64,000 nt of DNA from Variovorax paradoxus (lineage in GTDB: Bacteria; Pseudomonadota; Gammaproteobacteria; Burkholderiales; Burkholderiaceae_C): positions 186,001 through 250,000 of the forward strand of contig NZ_JAUSXL010000002.1 in the NCBI RefSeq assembly GCF_030815975.1, read 5' to 3'. This document shows, one piece after another, positions 55,036-64,000 of this stretch. Numbering within the stretch: the first letter of the stretch is position 1; every line of letters begins with the position of its first letter. The position numbers and the translations under genes are program-made. Under the pieces are notes generated by a model. It did not search any database. It was not told where the DNA came from and worked only from the letters and a program-made list of their open reading frames with translations.

Positions 55036-56286
55036 ATGCTCGTCAACGAGCGCGAACTCCTGCGGGCGCTGCTGGACAACTCTCCGGATCACATCTATTT
55101 CAAGGACCTCCAGTCTCGCTTCATCAAGAGCAGTACGGCCCAGGCCCTCGAGTTCGGAATGGCCACTCCCGAAGGACTCGTGGGCAAATCGGACTTCGAC
55201 GTTTTTTCCGAAGAACACGCCCGCCCGGCGTTCGAGGACGAGCAGGAGATCATCCGCACGGGCTTGCCGATGATCGGCAAGGTGGAGAGGGAAACCTGGA
55301 TAGATGGGCGCCCCGATTCCTGGGCCTTGACCACGAAGATGCCGCTGCGCAATCGTGCAGGCCAGATCATCGGAACCTTCGGCATCACCAAGAACATCTC
55401 CGACCTGAAAGAAGCCGAACGCCAGATCGCCGAGGTGCACAAGCAGTTGATCGAAGCCTCGCACCTGGCTGGCATGGCCAGGATCGCGACCAATGTGCTG
55501 CACAACGTCGGCAATGTGCTCAACAGCGTGAACGTGTCTGCTGCACTGATTCTCTCGGGCATTCGCGCTTCAAAGGTCCAGGGGCTCGCGCGGGCGGTCC
55601 AGCTGATCGAGGATCATGCAGACGACCTTGGTGCGTTTCTGGCATCGGACGCCAAAGGCAAGATGCTGCCCGGCTACCTGCGCCAATTGGCCCGCGCGCT
55701 GGAAGCGGAGCAGCACGATGCCATCGAGGAGTTGGTGGCGCTGAGCAAGAAGGTGGAGCACATCAAGGAGATCATCGCCGCGCAGCAGGCCCATGCCGGC
55801 GCGTCCAGGTTGCTGGAAATGGCGCAGGTCGGCGCACTGGTGGAAGATGCGTTGCGCATCAATGCAGAGGCGCTGGCACAGCGCCACATGGTGGTGGAGA
55901 AAGAGATTGCGCCCATTCCGCAGTTGCCGCTGGACAAGGGTCGCATACTGCAGATATTGGTGAATCTGATCGCCAATGCCGAGCAGGCCATGGAGGGCGT
56001 GGCCCATCGCGATCCGAGACTCGAACTGCGGGTGGATATGGCGCCGGGCCAACGGCTGCGCATCCGCGTCGCGGACAACGGGACGGGCATCGAGACGCAG
56101 GCCCTGACCCAGATTTTCGCGCACGGGTTCACCACAAAGAAAACCGGGCATGGCTTCGGGCTGCACAGCGCAGTGGTTGCCGCGCATGAAATGGGCGGAA
56201 CGCTCACCGCCCACAGCGACGGACCGGGCACCGGAGCGACCTTCACGCTCGAACTCCCGATCGAAACGAGCGGCGAGATCCGGTGA
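55036..56286 (+). CDS. PAS domain histidine kinase (HNVGN type)
   Basis: A 416-residue protein when read from ATG 55036. It has a PAS domain (about 5-125, LLDNSPDHIYFKD... FGITKNISDLKEAE), then a coiled coil and an unusual H-box LAGMARIATNVLHNVGNVLNS with the likely phospho-acceptor His156. The HATPase domain has NLIANAEQAM, VADNGTGI and HGFGLHSAVVAAHEMGG. There is no membrane segment, so it is cytosolic. The same frame is open to the left of 55036 and continues the upstream PAS gene after a one-base shift, so the native form is probably a single PAS-PAS kinase. No cognate regulator is adjacent. Confidence 0.82.
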   Translation: MLVNERELLRALLDNSPDHIYFKDLQSRFIKSSTAQALEFGMATPEGLVGKSDFDVFSEEHARPAFEDEQEIIRTGLPMIGKVERETWIDGRPDSWALTTKMPLRNRAGQIIGTFGITKNISDLKEAERQIAEVHKQLIEASHLAGMARIATNVLHNVGNVLNSVNVSAALILSGIRASKVQGLARAVQLIEDHADDLGAFLASDAKGKMLPGYLRQLARALEAEQHDAIEELVALSKKVEHIKEIIAAQQAHAGASRLLEMAQVGALVEDALRINAEALAQRHMVVEKEIAPIPQLPLDKGRILQILVNLIANAEQAMEGVAHRDPRLELRVDMAPGQRLRIRVADNGTGIETQALTQIFAHGFTTKKTGHGFGLHSAVVAAHEMGGTLTAHSDGPGTGATFTLELPIETSGEIR

Positions 56287-56548
56287 GGCCGCAGGCCTGC
56301 CATCTGGCCCAGGCTGAACAGCCATCGGCCGCGCAGGTCTCCAGGTGCCTATCCAGGAAAGCCAGCCACCACGCCAACCCCTACGCATTCAGACCTGTGC
56401 TTTTGTGAGACGAAAAAAGCGCGGCCAACACCTAGCATGAAGGTGTCGGTTCGATGGCATGCCAGATTCGAGCCGACGCCGGGGCCCGCGGGGCGAGACC
56501 TTGGCAGCCCTCTTGTCTCTCGCCCCCAATCCCTACAGGAGTCTTCTC

Positions 56549-56938
56549 ATGCCTTCTCTTTCTCAACCCTCGCTTCGCGTCACGCTGATTTCCGGTACTT
56601 CACAGGCCAAGGTCGATGCGACCGTCCGCGTCAACCTGGACAACTTCGAAGAAAACCTCGTCAAGAACCTGGGCCTCAAGTTCAAGCTGGGCTGCCGGGT
56701 CTGGGGCGAGGACAGCGGCTTCAATGGCGCTGATGATTCGCTCTTTTCCATCTCATCGAAGACCGTCACGGCCGACGGGGTCTACACCTTCAACCGGATC
56801 GTCAGCCGCGACAGCCTCGACGAAGACTGGGTCGGCAATGACGAGGTCTATGCGCGCTTCAGCTGTCAATCGACCACGCCTGGCTTTCCGCTCGCGGCCT
56901 CGCCCGTGAGGAGCGCGGCAATCAGCGGCGACTTCTGA
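56549..56938 (+). CDS. Hypothetical protein, 129 residues
   Basis: The family was not recognised. The 129-residue product has alternating polar and hydrophobic residues suggesting an all-beta fold (LRVTLISGTSQAKVDATVRV, then LGLKFKLGCRVWGED and GVYTFNRIVSRDSL). It is acidic, with no signal peptide or membrane helix. A clear AGGAG lies seven bases before ATG 56549, which decides this start over an in-frame ATG 30 codons upstream. Nothing nearby suggests a role; the next segment downstream is a decayed gene on the opposite strand. Confidence 0.7.
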   Translation: MPSLSQPSLRVTLISGTSQAKVDATVRVNLDNFEENLVKNLGLKFKLGCRVWGEDSGFNGADDSLFSISSKTVTADGVYTFNRIVSRDSLDEDWVGNDEVYARFSCQSTTPGFPLAASPVRSAAISGDF

Positions 56939-56954
56939 CGCATGCCGGCTGCGA

Positions 56955-57224
56955 CAAATATCCTGCCGGCGTGCCGGCGGTGGCCTGCAGCCGGACCGAG
57001 AGCCCGATACCGCCATAGCCGTCGCGCTGAACCATCATCTCGCGATGCTTCGTGTGAGGTTGGGCAAACCCCTCCGAGACCGAGTTGACCGGCCCTGCAG
57101 GGACACCGGCGCGCATGAGCGCTCCGCAGAGTTCTCCGCAGGGCCGATTCCCGATGGCGCGCTCGATCTCCTGCCGGTGTGGACGGCGTCCGTCCTCGCT
57201 CATCGTCGGCAACCATGCATGAAA
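56955..57224 (-). pseudogene. Remnant of a CaiB/BaiF (type III) CoA-transferase gene
   Basis: Read on the minus strand, this segment resembles the C-terminal part of type III CoA-transferases: RQEIERAIGNRPCGELCGAL, then MRAGVPAGPVNSV and AQPHTKHREMMVQRDGYGGIG. The preceding three quarters of such a protein (about 300 residues) are absent, and no start or ribosome site fits. It is a gene fragment left by deletion. It occupies most of the 450-base gap between the unknown gene and xth. Confidence 0.6.
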
Positions 57225-57389
57225 GTTAGAGGGCGGTGCCGATCGCGCGCACGTCAAGCGTAACGCGTGTTCTCAAGTGCTTTTGCTAAGCTGCAGAGGG
57301 CCCACCTAGGGATACCCAGCGGGGCACAGAACGAAAACCCCATCAGTTATCAGTAAAAATGCCTTTAAAACCAACAGCTTAGCGTTTTC

Positions 57390-58175
57390 ATGAAAATAGC
57401 CACTTGGAACGTCAACTCCCTCACCGCCCGCCTGCAGCATGTGCTCGACTGGCTCATTGCCAATCCCGTCGACGTGCTGTGCCTGCAGGAACTCAAGATG
57501 AGCGAGGACAAGTTCCCGCTCGATGTGCTCAAGTCGGCCGGCTACGAGGCTGCCGTGTTCGGCCAGAAAACCTACAACGGCGTCGCCATACTGAGCCTTG
57601 CGCCGATGCGCGACGTGGCAAGGAACATCGGCGGCTTCACCGATGACCAGTCCCGCGTGATTGCGGCCACGGTGGAGACGCCGGCGGGTCCGCTGCGCAT
57701 CGTGAACGGCTACTTCGTCAACGGCCAGGCGCCGGGCACCGACAAGTTCGAATACAAGATGGGCTGGCTGCGCGCCCTGCGCGAATGGCTGCGTGCGGAA
57801 ATGGCCGCTCATCCGAACCTGGTGCTTCTCGGCGATTTCAACATCACACCGGAAGACCGCGACAGCTTCGATCCCGTGGGCCTGGCGGAAACCATCCATC
57901 ACACGACCGAAGAGCGCGAGCATTTCAAGGCGCTGCTCCAGCTGGGCCTGGTCGACAGCTTCCGCCTCTTCGAGCAGCCGGAGAAAAGCTATTCGTGGTG
58001 GGACTACCGGATGCTGGGCTACCAGAAGAACCGCGGCCTGCGCATCGACCACATCCTGGTGAGCGAGCCGCTGGTGCCGCGCGCCAAGGGCTGCATCATC
58101 GACCGCGTACCACGCAAGTGGGAAAAGCCAAGCGACCACGCACCGGTGGTGCTCGACCTCGACCAGGGAATTTGA
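57390..58175 (+). CDS. xth: Exodeoxyribonuclease III
   Basis: Apurinic/apyrimidinic endonuclease and 3'-5' exonuclease of base-excision repair, 261 residues. The motifs of the family are present: KIATWNVNSL at the start, LCLQELKM with the metal-binding Glu, NGYFVNGQ, LLGDFNITPEDRD, RIDHILVS and the final SDHAPVV with the catalytic Asp-His pair. It is the first of two genes; its stop overlaps the ATG of the lipoprotein gene (TGATG). The AT-rich 70 bases upstream probably hold its promoter. Confidence 0.96.
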   Translation: MKIATWNVNSLTARLQHVLDWLIANPVDVLCLQELKMSEDKFPLDVLKSAGYEAAVFGQKTYNGVAILSLAPMRDVARNIGGFTDDQSRVIAATVETPAGPLRIVNGYFVNGQAPGTDKFEYKMGWLRALREWLRAEMAAHPNLVLLGDFNITPEDRDSFDPVGLAETIHHTTEEREHFKALLQLGLVDSFRLFEQPEKSYSWWDYRMLGYQKNRGLRIDHILVSEPLVPRAKGCIIDRVPRKWEKPSDHAPVVLDLDQGI

Positions 58176-58687
58176 TGACCATGACCATCCGCACCCTCAC
58201 GACCATCGCAGCGGCGCTCGCGCTCGCCGCCTGTTCCGCATTCAAGCCCGCGGACAAACCCGGCGACGGCAAGCCGGCCAGTTCCGCCACCGACGAGGTG
58301 CCAAGCGCGAGGACCGATGTGCCGACCGTGCGGCTGATCACCGCGCAGACGCCCGCCGTGCGGGCCTATCGCAAGACGGGCGCGCGCCAGATCTACAAGG
58401 CCTACCCACAGCGCATCTACAAGGGAAAGATTCCTCCGCTGGTCTATGCGGTGGTGGTGGTCGAAACCGACCTCGATGCCGAAGGCAACGTCAGGAACGT
58501 CACGTTCAGCCGCGTGCCGAGCCATGCGCCCGAGGTGCCGGGAAAGATTGCGGAACTCATCAAGGCGGCGTCGCCGCTGCCCAGCCCGGGAGGCCTGGGC
58601 GGCCACACCTACGTCGACACATGGCTCTGGGACAAGAGCGGCAACTTCCAGCTCGACTCGCTGACGCTGGGGCAGCGCAGCCGATAA
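58175..58687 (+). CDS. Lipoprotein with TonB-like C-terminal domain
   Basis: A 170-residue predicted lipoprotein: a signal peptide ends in LALAAC with the lipidated Cys20, a Pro/Ser/Asp-rich linker covers about 22-50, and a C-terminal part from about 62 to 165 resembles the TonB C-terminal/energy-transducer domain (VYAVVVVETDLDAEGNVRNVTFSR). It lacks the cytosolic start and membrane helix of true TonB, so it cannot transduce energy by itself; an envelope-structural role is possible. It overlaps xth by one base, although the functions appear unrelated. A tandem repeat follows immediately. Confidence 0.75.
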   Translation: MTMTIRTLTTIAAALALAACSAFKPADKPGDGKPASSATDEVPSARTDVPTVRLITAQTPAVRAYRKTGARQIYKAYPQRIYKGKIPPLVYAVVVVETDLDAEGNVRNVTFSRVPSHAPEVPGKIAELIKAASPLPSPGGLGGHTYVDTWLWDKSGNFQLDSLTLGQRSR

Positions 58688-58691
58688 CTGA

Positions 58692-58880
58692 GGCTCGCCC
58701 CCAGTCTTCGCGCACTTCGTGTCGCTGCGCCAACCCCCTACCGGGGGCAACACCAGAGGCCCGGCAAAGCCGGTTCCTCGGTGGCATTTGGCTCGCCCCC
58801 AGTCTTCGCGCACTTCGTGTCGCTGCGCCAACCCCTACCGGGGGCAACACCAGAGGCCCGGCAAAGCCGGTTCCTCGGTG
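58692..58880. repeat. Tandem duplication of a 91-92-base REP-like unit
   Basis: Two nearly identical copies occur at 58692-58783 and 58790-58880, 98 bases apart, differing by one C in the CCCCC(T)ACCGGGGG hairpin. Each copy holds the 23-base CTTCGTGTCGC-type block, a CCCC-GGGG hairpin and a CCGGC-AAA-GCCGG hairpin. A single shorter copy of the core is at 39596-39628. It fills the gap between two convergent genes and may terminate transcription in both directions. Confidence 0.88.
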
Positions 58881-58921
58881 TTTCTGGAAGGGAGGCAGCC
58901 GCTCTCTCTTTGTGAGGCGGC

Positions 58922-60448
<1,527 letters not shown>

Positions 60449-60471
60449 GCATCTCCTTGTTGCCGTGGCTG

Positions 60472-61551
60472 CTAGGGCAGCGGTATCAATATCTTGAAAT
60501 CGGTTCGGCCCGGGACGCTGTCGCACTCGATCACGCCGTGATGCTGTTGCACAAAAGTTTGCGCAAGCGTCAATCCAAGCCCTGTTCCGCCTTCCCTGCC
60601 CGATACGAGCGGATAGAAGATGCGGTCCTTGATCGTGTCCGGCACACCCGGTCCATTGTCGATGACATGCAATTCCAGTGCCAATCGATACCACTGCTTG
60701 TTGAATATCACCTGCCGGGCGATGCGTGTCTTGAAAGTGATCTGCGCATCGCCTGCCGCGCGGCGCTCGGCCAGCGCCTGCGCCGCGTTGTGCACGATGT
60801 TGAGCGTGGCCTGGATGAGCTGTTCGCGGTCGCCGCGGAATTCGGGAATCGACACGTCGAAATCGCGCTCGATGTGCAGATCGCGCGGAAACTCCGCAAG
60901 AATGACCGAGCGCACGCGCTCGCAGACTTCATGGATGTTCACGTCGCCCACCACGTGCGGGCGCCGATGCGGTGCCAGCAGCCGGTCCACCAGCGTCTGC
61001 AGCCGGTCGGCTTCGTGGATGATGACCTGCGTGTACTCGATCAGGTCGCGTGACTCGACCTCCATCTGCAGCAGCTGCGCCGCGCCGCGGATGCCGCCCA
61101 GCGGGTTCTTGATCTCGTGCGCGAGATTGCGGATGAGTTCCTTGTTGGCCTGCGCCTGGTCGAGCAGGCGTTCCTCGCGGTCCTGGCGCACCTGCTGTTC
61201 GAGCGGCGACATCTCGATGATGAGTTCGCCCGGCTTGTCGCCCTGGGCCAGCGTGACCTGCACCGGCATCAATTCATGATTGACGCGGCGCAGGAAGGCC
61301 TCATAGCGCAGCGTGGCGAAGTCGTTGCTGCGCGCACCGTCGATGGCGGTGCGAAGCACGTGCGGCTCGTGAAAACAGGCACCGAACTGAGAGCCTTCGA
61401 GCGTGCGGCGCGAAGTGCCCAGCGCGTCTTCGAGGGCCGCATTGGCAAACAGCACCGAACCGTTGGTGCTGACCACGGCAATCAGCGTGGACAGCAGGTC
61501 GAAGGACTGAAAGCGCGGAGTGGCGCCGGCCGCCTTCTTCCCGAACGCCAT
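60472..61551 (-). CDS. ntrB: Nitrogen regulation sensor histidine kinase NtrB (GlnL)
   Basis: Cytosolic kinase/phosphatase that controls NtrC in response to PII protein, 359 residues. An N-terminal PAS-like sensor domain (about 15-115) leads to the HisKA domain with His145 in RNLAHEIKNPLGGIRGAAQLL and a HATPase domain with NIVHNAAQA, VIDNGPGVP and GTGLGLTLAQTFVQQHHG. All catalytic boxes are intact. The gene starts four bases after the DUF4124 gene, so the three (DUF4124, ntrB, ntrC) form an operon. Confidence 0.96.
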   Translation of the reverse strand: MAFGKKAAGATPRFQSFDLLSTLIAVVSTNGSVLFANAALEDALGTSRRTLEGSQFGACFHEPHVLRTAIDGARSNDFATLRYEAFLRRVNHELMPVQVTLAQGDKPGELIIEMSPLEQQVRQDREERLLDQAQANKELIRNLAHEIKNPLGGIRGAAQLLQMEVESRDLIEYTQVIIHEADRLQTLVDRLLAPHRRPHVVGDVNIHEVCERVRSVILAEFPRDLHIERDFDVSIPEFRGDREQLIQATLNIVHNAAQALAERRAAGDAQITFKTRIARQVIFNKQWYRLALELHVIDNGPGVPDTIKDRIFYPLVSGREGGTGLGLTLAQTFVQQHHGVIECDSVPGRTDFKILIPLP

Positions 61552-61555
61552 GTCT

Positions 61556-62062
61556 CTACTGCTTGGCCGGCAGGCGGCCGAGTTCGCGGCGAATGCCCGC
61601 GATGTCGCTCTCGTTGCGGGCCAGCTCGGCCTTCATTTCAGCCACGCGATCGAGGTACTTCTGGTAGTTACGGCCTTCGCTGCCCTGCTTCTCGGGCTCG
61701 CCGTTGTTGTAATCCTTCTGCAGCTCCGCCTGGCGGGCTTCGGCCTTCCTGAGCTCGGCTTCGAGCACCGAGCGGGCTTCGCCGTCGCGCGCGCGCTGGT
61801 CGACGCCTTCGACGCGCGGGCTGCCCGCGGGTGCACGGGACGCCGTCGAAGCTGAACCGCCGCCGGCTGAACCGCCGCCCGAAGGCTTGGTGCCCTGCAC
61901 GACGGTGACGTTGCCGCCTTCCATGACCTTGCAGCCCTTTTGCTGGGCGATGGTCGAATTGTTGGTGTATTCATTGCCGCAGCGCCACACGCGCTCCTGG
62001 GCGGGCGCGGGCAAGGCGGCCAACAATGAACCGGCCAGGAAAATGAGAGAAGCAGTCTTCAT
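61556..62062 (-). CDS. DUF4124 domain-containing periplasmic protein
   Basis: A 168-residue exported protein with a Sec signal peptide (about 1-21, cleaved near APAQ). The DUF4124-like start of the mature part is RVWRCGNEYTNNSTIAQQKGCKV with two Cys; a Gly/Ser-rich linker and a C-terminal coiled coil rich in Glu, Lys and Arg (about 95-165) follow. The function is unknown. It lies between glnA and ntrB, only four bases from ntrB, and is retained inside the nitrogen-control cluster. Confidence 0.88.
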   Translation of the reverse strand: MKTASLIFLAGSLLAALPAPAQERVWRCGNEYTNNSTIAQQKGCKVMEGGNVTVVQGTKPSGGGSAGGGSASTASRAPAGSPRVEGVDQRARDGEARSVLEAELRKAEARQAELQKDYNNGEPEKQGSEGRNYQKYLDRVAEMKAELARNESDIAGIRRELGRLPAKQ

Positions 62063-62139
62063 GAGAATCGGTGATGGCGCGACAAAGGCGCATTTTCCTG
62101 CAATTCGACTTCACTGGTGACAAGATGTTCCGCGCCAGC

Positions 62140-62167
62140 AAAAAAGGACGGCCGAGGCCGTCCTTTT
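62140..62167 (-). terminator. Intrinsic terminator of glnA
   Basis: The inverted repeat GGACGGCC-GA-GGCCGTCC (62146-62163) has perfect eight-base arms. On the minus strand the stem is followed by six T residues (62145-62140). It lies about 30 bases beyond the glnA stop codon and upstream of the DUF4124-ntrB-ntrC genes, so it would separate glnA transcription from ntrBC except by read-through. Confidence 0.9.
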
Positions 62168-62195
62168 GTCTTGAATCCCCGTCAGGGGCTCGCAA

Positions 62196-63611
62196 TCAGA
62201 GTGAATAGTACATGTCGAACTCGACCGGATGGGTCGCCATGCGGAAGCGCGTGACTTCCTGCATCTTCAGTTCGATGTAGGCATCGATGTAGGCATCGGT
62301 GAACACGCCGCCCTTGGTCAGGAACGCACGGTCCTTGTCGAGGTAGTCGAGCGCCTGGTCGAGGCTGTGGCAGACGGTCGGGATCAGCGCGTCTTCTTCC
62401 GGCGGCAGATGGTACAGGTCCTTGCTGGCGGCTTCGCCCGGGTGGATCTTGTTTTCCACGCCGTCGAGACCCGCCATCAGCAGCGCAGCGAAGCCGAGGT
62501 ACGGGTTCATCAGCGGATCGGGGAAGCGCGCTTCGACGCGGCGGCCCTTCGGGTTGGCCACGAACGGAATGCGGATCGAGGCCGAGCGGTTCTTGGCCGA
62601 GTAGGCCAGCTTCACCGGGGCTTCGAAGCCGGGCACCAGGCGCTTGTAGCTGTTGGTGCCGGGGTTCGTGATGGCGTTCAGGGCACGGGCGTGCTTGATG
62701 ATGCCGCCGATGTAGTGCAGCGCGAACTCCGACAGGCCCGCATAGCCGTCGCCGGCGAACAGGTTCTTGCCGTCCTTCCAGACCGACTGGTGCACGTGCA
62801 TGCCCGAGCCGTTGTCGCCGACGATGGGCTTGGGCATGAAGGTGGCGGTCTTGCCGTAGGCGTGGGCCACGTTGTGGATCACGTACTTCTGCAGCTGGAT
62901 CCAGTCGGCGCGCTGAACCAGCGTGCTGAACTTGGTGCCCAGTTCCATCTGGCCGGCGTTGGCCACTTCATGGTGATGCACTTCGACCGGGATGCCGAGC
63001 GATTCGAGCACCAGGCACATTTCCGAGCGCATGTCCTGGAAGCTGTCGACCGGGGGAACCGGGAAATAGCCGCCCTTGACCGCGGGACGGTGGCCGGTGT
63101 TGCCGTGCTCGTATTCCTTGTCGGTGTTCCACGAGGCTTCTTCGGAGTCGATCTTGACGAAGCAGCCCGACATGTCGTTCTTCCAGCGGACGCCGTCGAA
63201 CACGAAGAATTCGGGTTCCGGACCGAAGAAGGCGGTGTCGCCCAGGCCCGAGGCCTTCATGTAGGCCTCTGCGCGCTTGGCGAGCGAACGCGGGTCGCGC
63301 TCGTAGGCCTTGCCGTCGGCGGGGTCGATCACGTCGCAGGTCAGGATCAGCGTCGTTTCTTCGAAGAAGGGGTCGATGTTGGCGGTGCTCGGGTCGGGCA
63401 TGAGCTGCATGTCCGAGGCCTCGATTCCCTTCCAGCCAGCGATGGACGAGCCGTCGAAAGCGTGTCCCGAAGTGAATTTGTCTTCATCGAATGCCGAAAC
63501 AGGCACGGTCACGTGCTGCTCTTTGCCACGGGTGTCGGTGAAGCGGAAGTCGATGAACTTGACCTCGTTTTCCTTGACGAGCTTGAGTACATCGGCGACG
63601 GTCTTTGCCAT
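62196..63611 (-). CDS. glnA: Glutamine synthetase type I
   Basis: ATP-dependent ligation of ammonia to glutamate, the central nitrogen-assimilation enzyme, 471 residues as usual for GSI. The start [24 protein letters not shown], the metal-site segment HCHEVA-like ([17 protein letters not shown]), the ATP motif [16 protein letters not shown] and the C-terminal adenylylation Tyr in the NLYHLPPEE region are all present. ATG 63611 has AGGAGA before it. Expression is expected to be sigma-54/NtrC dependent (sites at 63659-63674 and 63734-63750). Confidence 0.98.
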   Translation of the reverse strand: MAKTVADVLKLVKENEVKFIDFRFTDTRGKEQHVTVPVSAFDEDKFTSGHAFDGSSIAGWKGIEASDMQLMPDPSTANIDPFFEETTLILTCDVIDPADGKAYERDPRSLAKRAEAYMKASGLGDTAFFGPEPEFFVFDGVRWKNDMSGCFVKIDSEEASWNTDKEYEHGNTGHRPAVKGGYFPVPPVDSFQDMRSEMCLVLESLGIPVEVHHHEVANAGQMELGTKFSTLVQRADWIQLQKYVIHNVAHAYGKTATFMPKPIVGDNGSGMHVHQSVWKDGKNLFAGDGYAGLSEFALHYIGGIIKHARALNAITNPGTNSYKRLVPGFEAPVKLAYSAKNRSASIRIPFVANPKGRRVEARFPDPLMNPYLGFAALLMAGLDGVENKIHPGEAASKDLYHLPPEEDALIPTVCHSLDQALDYLDKDRAFLTKGGVFTDAYIDAYIELKMQEVTRFRMATHPVEFDMYYSL

Positions 63612-63658
63612 CAGTTTCTCCTGAGTTGGATGGTGGTTAGGAATACAGGGACAGAGGA

Positions 63659-63674
63659 TGCAGTTTCTATGCCA
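63659..63674 (-). promoter_or_regulatory. Sigma-54 (RpoN) promoter of glnA
   Basis: On the minus strand the sequence TGGCATAGAAACTGCA fits TGGCAC-N5-TTGCA with the essential GG and GC separated by ten bases. The predicted start of transcription is near 63648, about 37 bases before the glnA ATG. It works together with the NtrC site about 75-90 bases further upstream. Confidence 0.8.
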
Positions 63675-63733
63675 TTGTCGCCGCTCGCGCGGAGGCTTCG
63701 ATGGCTGCCGCAAACACCAAAAAAAGGCGAATA

Positions 63734-63750
63734 TTCACCGAATTGGTGCA
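63734..63750 (-). promoter_or_regulatory. NtrC-binding site upstream of glnA
   Basis: On the minus strand TGCACC-AATTC-GGTGAA matches the NtrC consensus TGCACC-N5-GGTGCA at 11 of 12 conserved bases. It is centred about 94 bases upstream of the predicted transcription start, a typical enhancer position. A weaker second site (8 of 12) is centred at about 63770, inside the end of the neighbouring gene. Confidence 0.8.
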
Positions 63751-63757
63751 ATAAGAA

Positions 63758-64000
63758 CTATCGCACCAATTCCGGGCCAAGCCTCGCATCATAGGCGTGC
63801 AGGCCCTCGATCAGCTGAGCGTAGGCGGCATCCAGGCGAACGGGATCGCCTTTCACCCCAAGTTCGATGTGGCGGCCGTATTCGGGATGATCGACGCTCG
63901 GCAGGCTGAACACCTTGATGCCGGCGTGCGCCGTCTCGATCGCAAGCATCAGCGGCGTGAGCGTTGCCTCCATGGCGCCGAAGACGATGACCGACTTCTC
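63758..64000 (-). CDS. Molybdopterin-binding/CinA-like protein, C-terminal fragment
   Basis: Only the last 80 codons lie inside the window; the gene continues beyond base 64000. The visible end (KSVIVFGAMEATLTPLM, then IKVFSLPSVDHPEYGRH and ending ARLGPELVR) matches the C-terminus of MoaB/CinA-like competence-damage proteins known from Burkholderiales. No start can be given. It is upstream of and parallel to glnA; the NtrC site begins eight bases after its stop codon. Confidence 0.8.
   Translation of the reverse strand, partial: EKSVIVFGAMEATLTPLMLAIETAHAGIKVFSLPSVDHPEYGRHIELGVKGDPVRLDAAYAQLIEGLHAYDARLGPELVR

Noticed and set aside
63740..63773. Perfect ten-base inverted repeat GAATTGGTGC-N13-GCACCAATTC as one operator
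   Set aside because: The spacing and half-site orientation do not fit NtrC; it is better explained as the halves of two adjacent NtrC sites, one strong and one weak.

Overview
The window is GC-rich throughout, with densely packed genes, many 4-base stop/start overlaps, several orphan tripartite-tricarboxylate (Bug/TctC-type) binding proteins, an intracellular polyhydroxyalkanoate depolymerase and short family-specific palindromic repeats. Together these suggest a chromosomal segment of a betaproteobacterium of the order Burkholderiales, most likely Comamonadaceae and Variovorax-like. The genus is inferred from remembered protein similarity, not from a search. No rRNA, tRNA, insertion sequence, prophage or CRISPR array was recognised.

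Layout. 0-7 kb: dnaJ, a 730-base gene-free gap, then the stress operon prkA(yeaG)-yeaH-spoVR(ycgB). 7-14 kb: aroQ, the glutathione-dependent formaldehyde pathway (frmA, an epoxide-hydrolase-like protein, fghA), a GNAT enzyme, a VOC protein, a frameshifted tfoX-like gene, a 3'-5' exonuclease, gnd and gntK. 14-20 kb: a three-gene RND efflux system. 20-25 kb: a PA0069-type radical SAM gene under a canonical LexA box, divergent from a GbsR/MarR regulator whose own upstream palindrome recurs before a thiol-redox/methyltransferase/SRPBCC gene set. 25-38 kb: GST, PhaZ, two separate modules of LysR regulator + hydrolase + Bug receptor, CBS protein, MetY, a large imperfect inverted-repeat element, and small metabolic genes. 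38-46 kb: YihY, a GlcD-type flavin oxidase, a cobalt-type nitrile hydratase operon, thyA-folA-App1 phosphatase.

46-54 kb: four overlapping minus-strand genes encode a double KaiC ATPase, a hybrid histidine kinase, a YbhN-like membrane protein and the NHEJ ligase LigD. They lie downstream of a cation efflux gene and two small stress-type proteins. 54-57 kb: a PAS histidine kinase split by an apparent one-base frameshift, an unknown protein, and a relic of a CoA-transferase gene. 57-64 kb: xth, a TonB-like lipoprotein, a tandem repeat, then the nitrogen-control cluster ntrC-ntrB-DUF4124-glnA, where glnA has a recognisable NtrC site, a sigma-54 promoter and an intrinsic terminator. A MoaB/CinA-like gene runs off the right end.

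The most promising material for something undescribed is the KaiC/kinase/YbhN/LigD operon and the GbsR regulon with its paired palindromes. Two frameshifts (tfoX-like, PAS kinase) could be real inactivations or sequencing errors.
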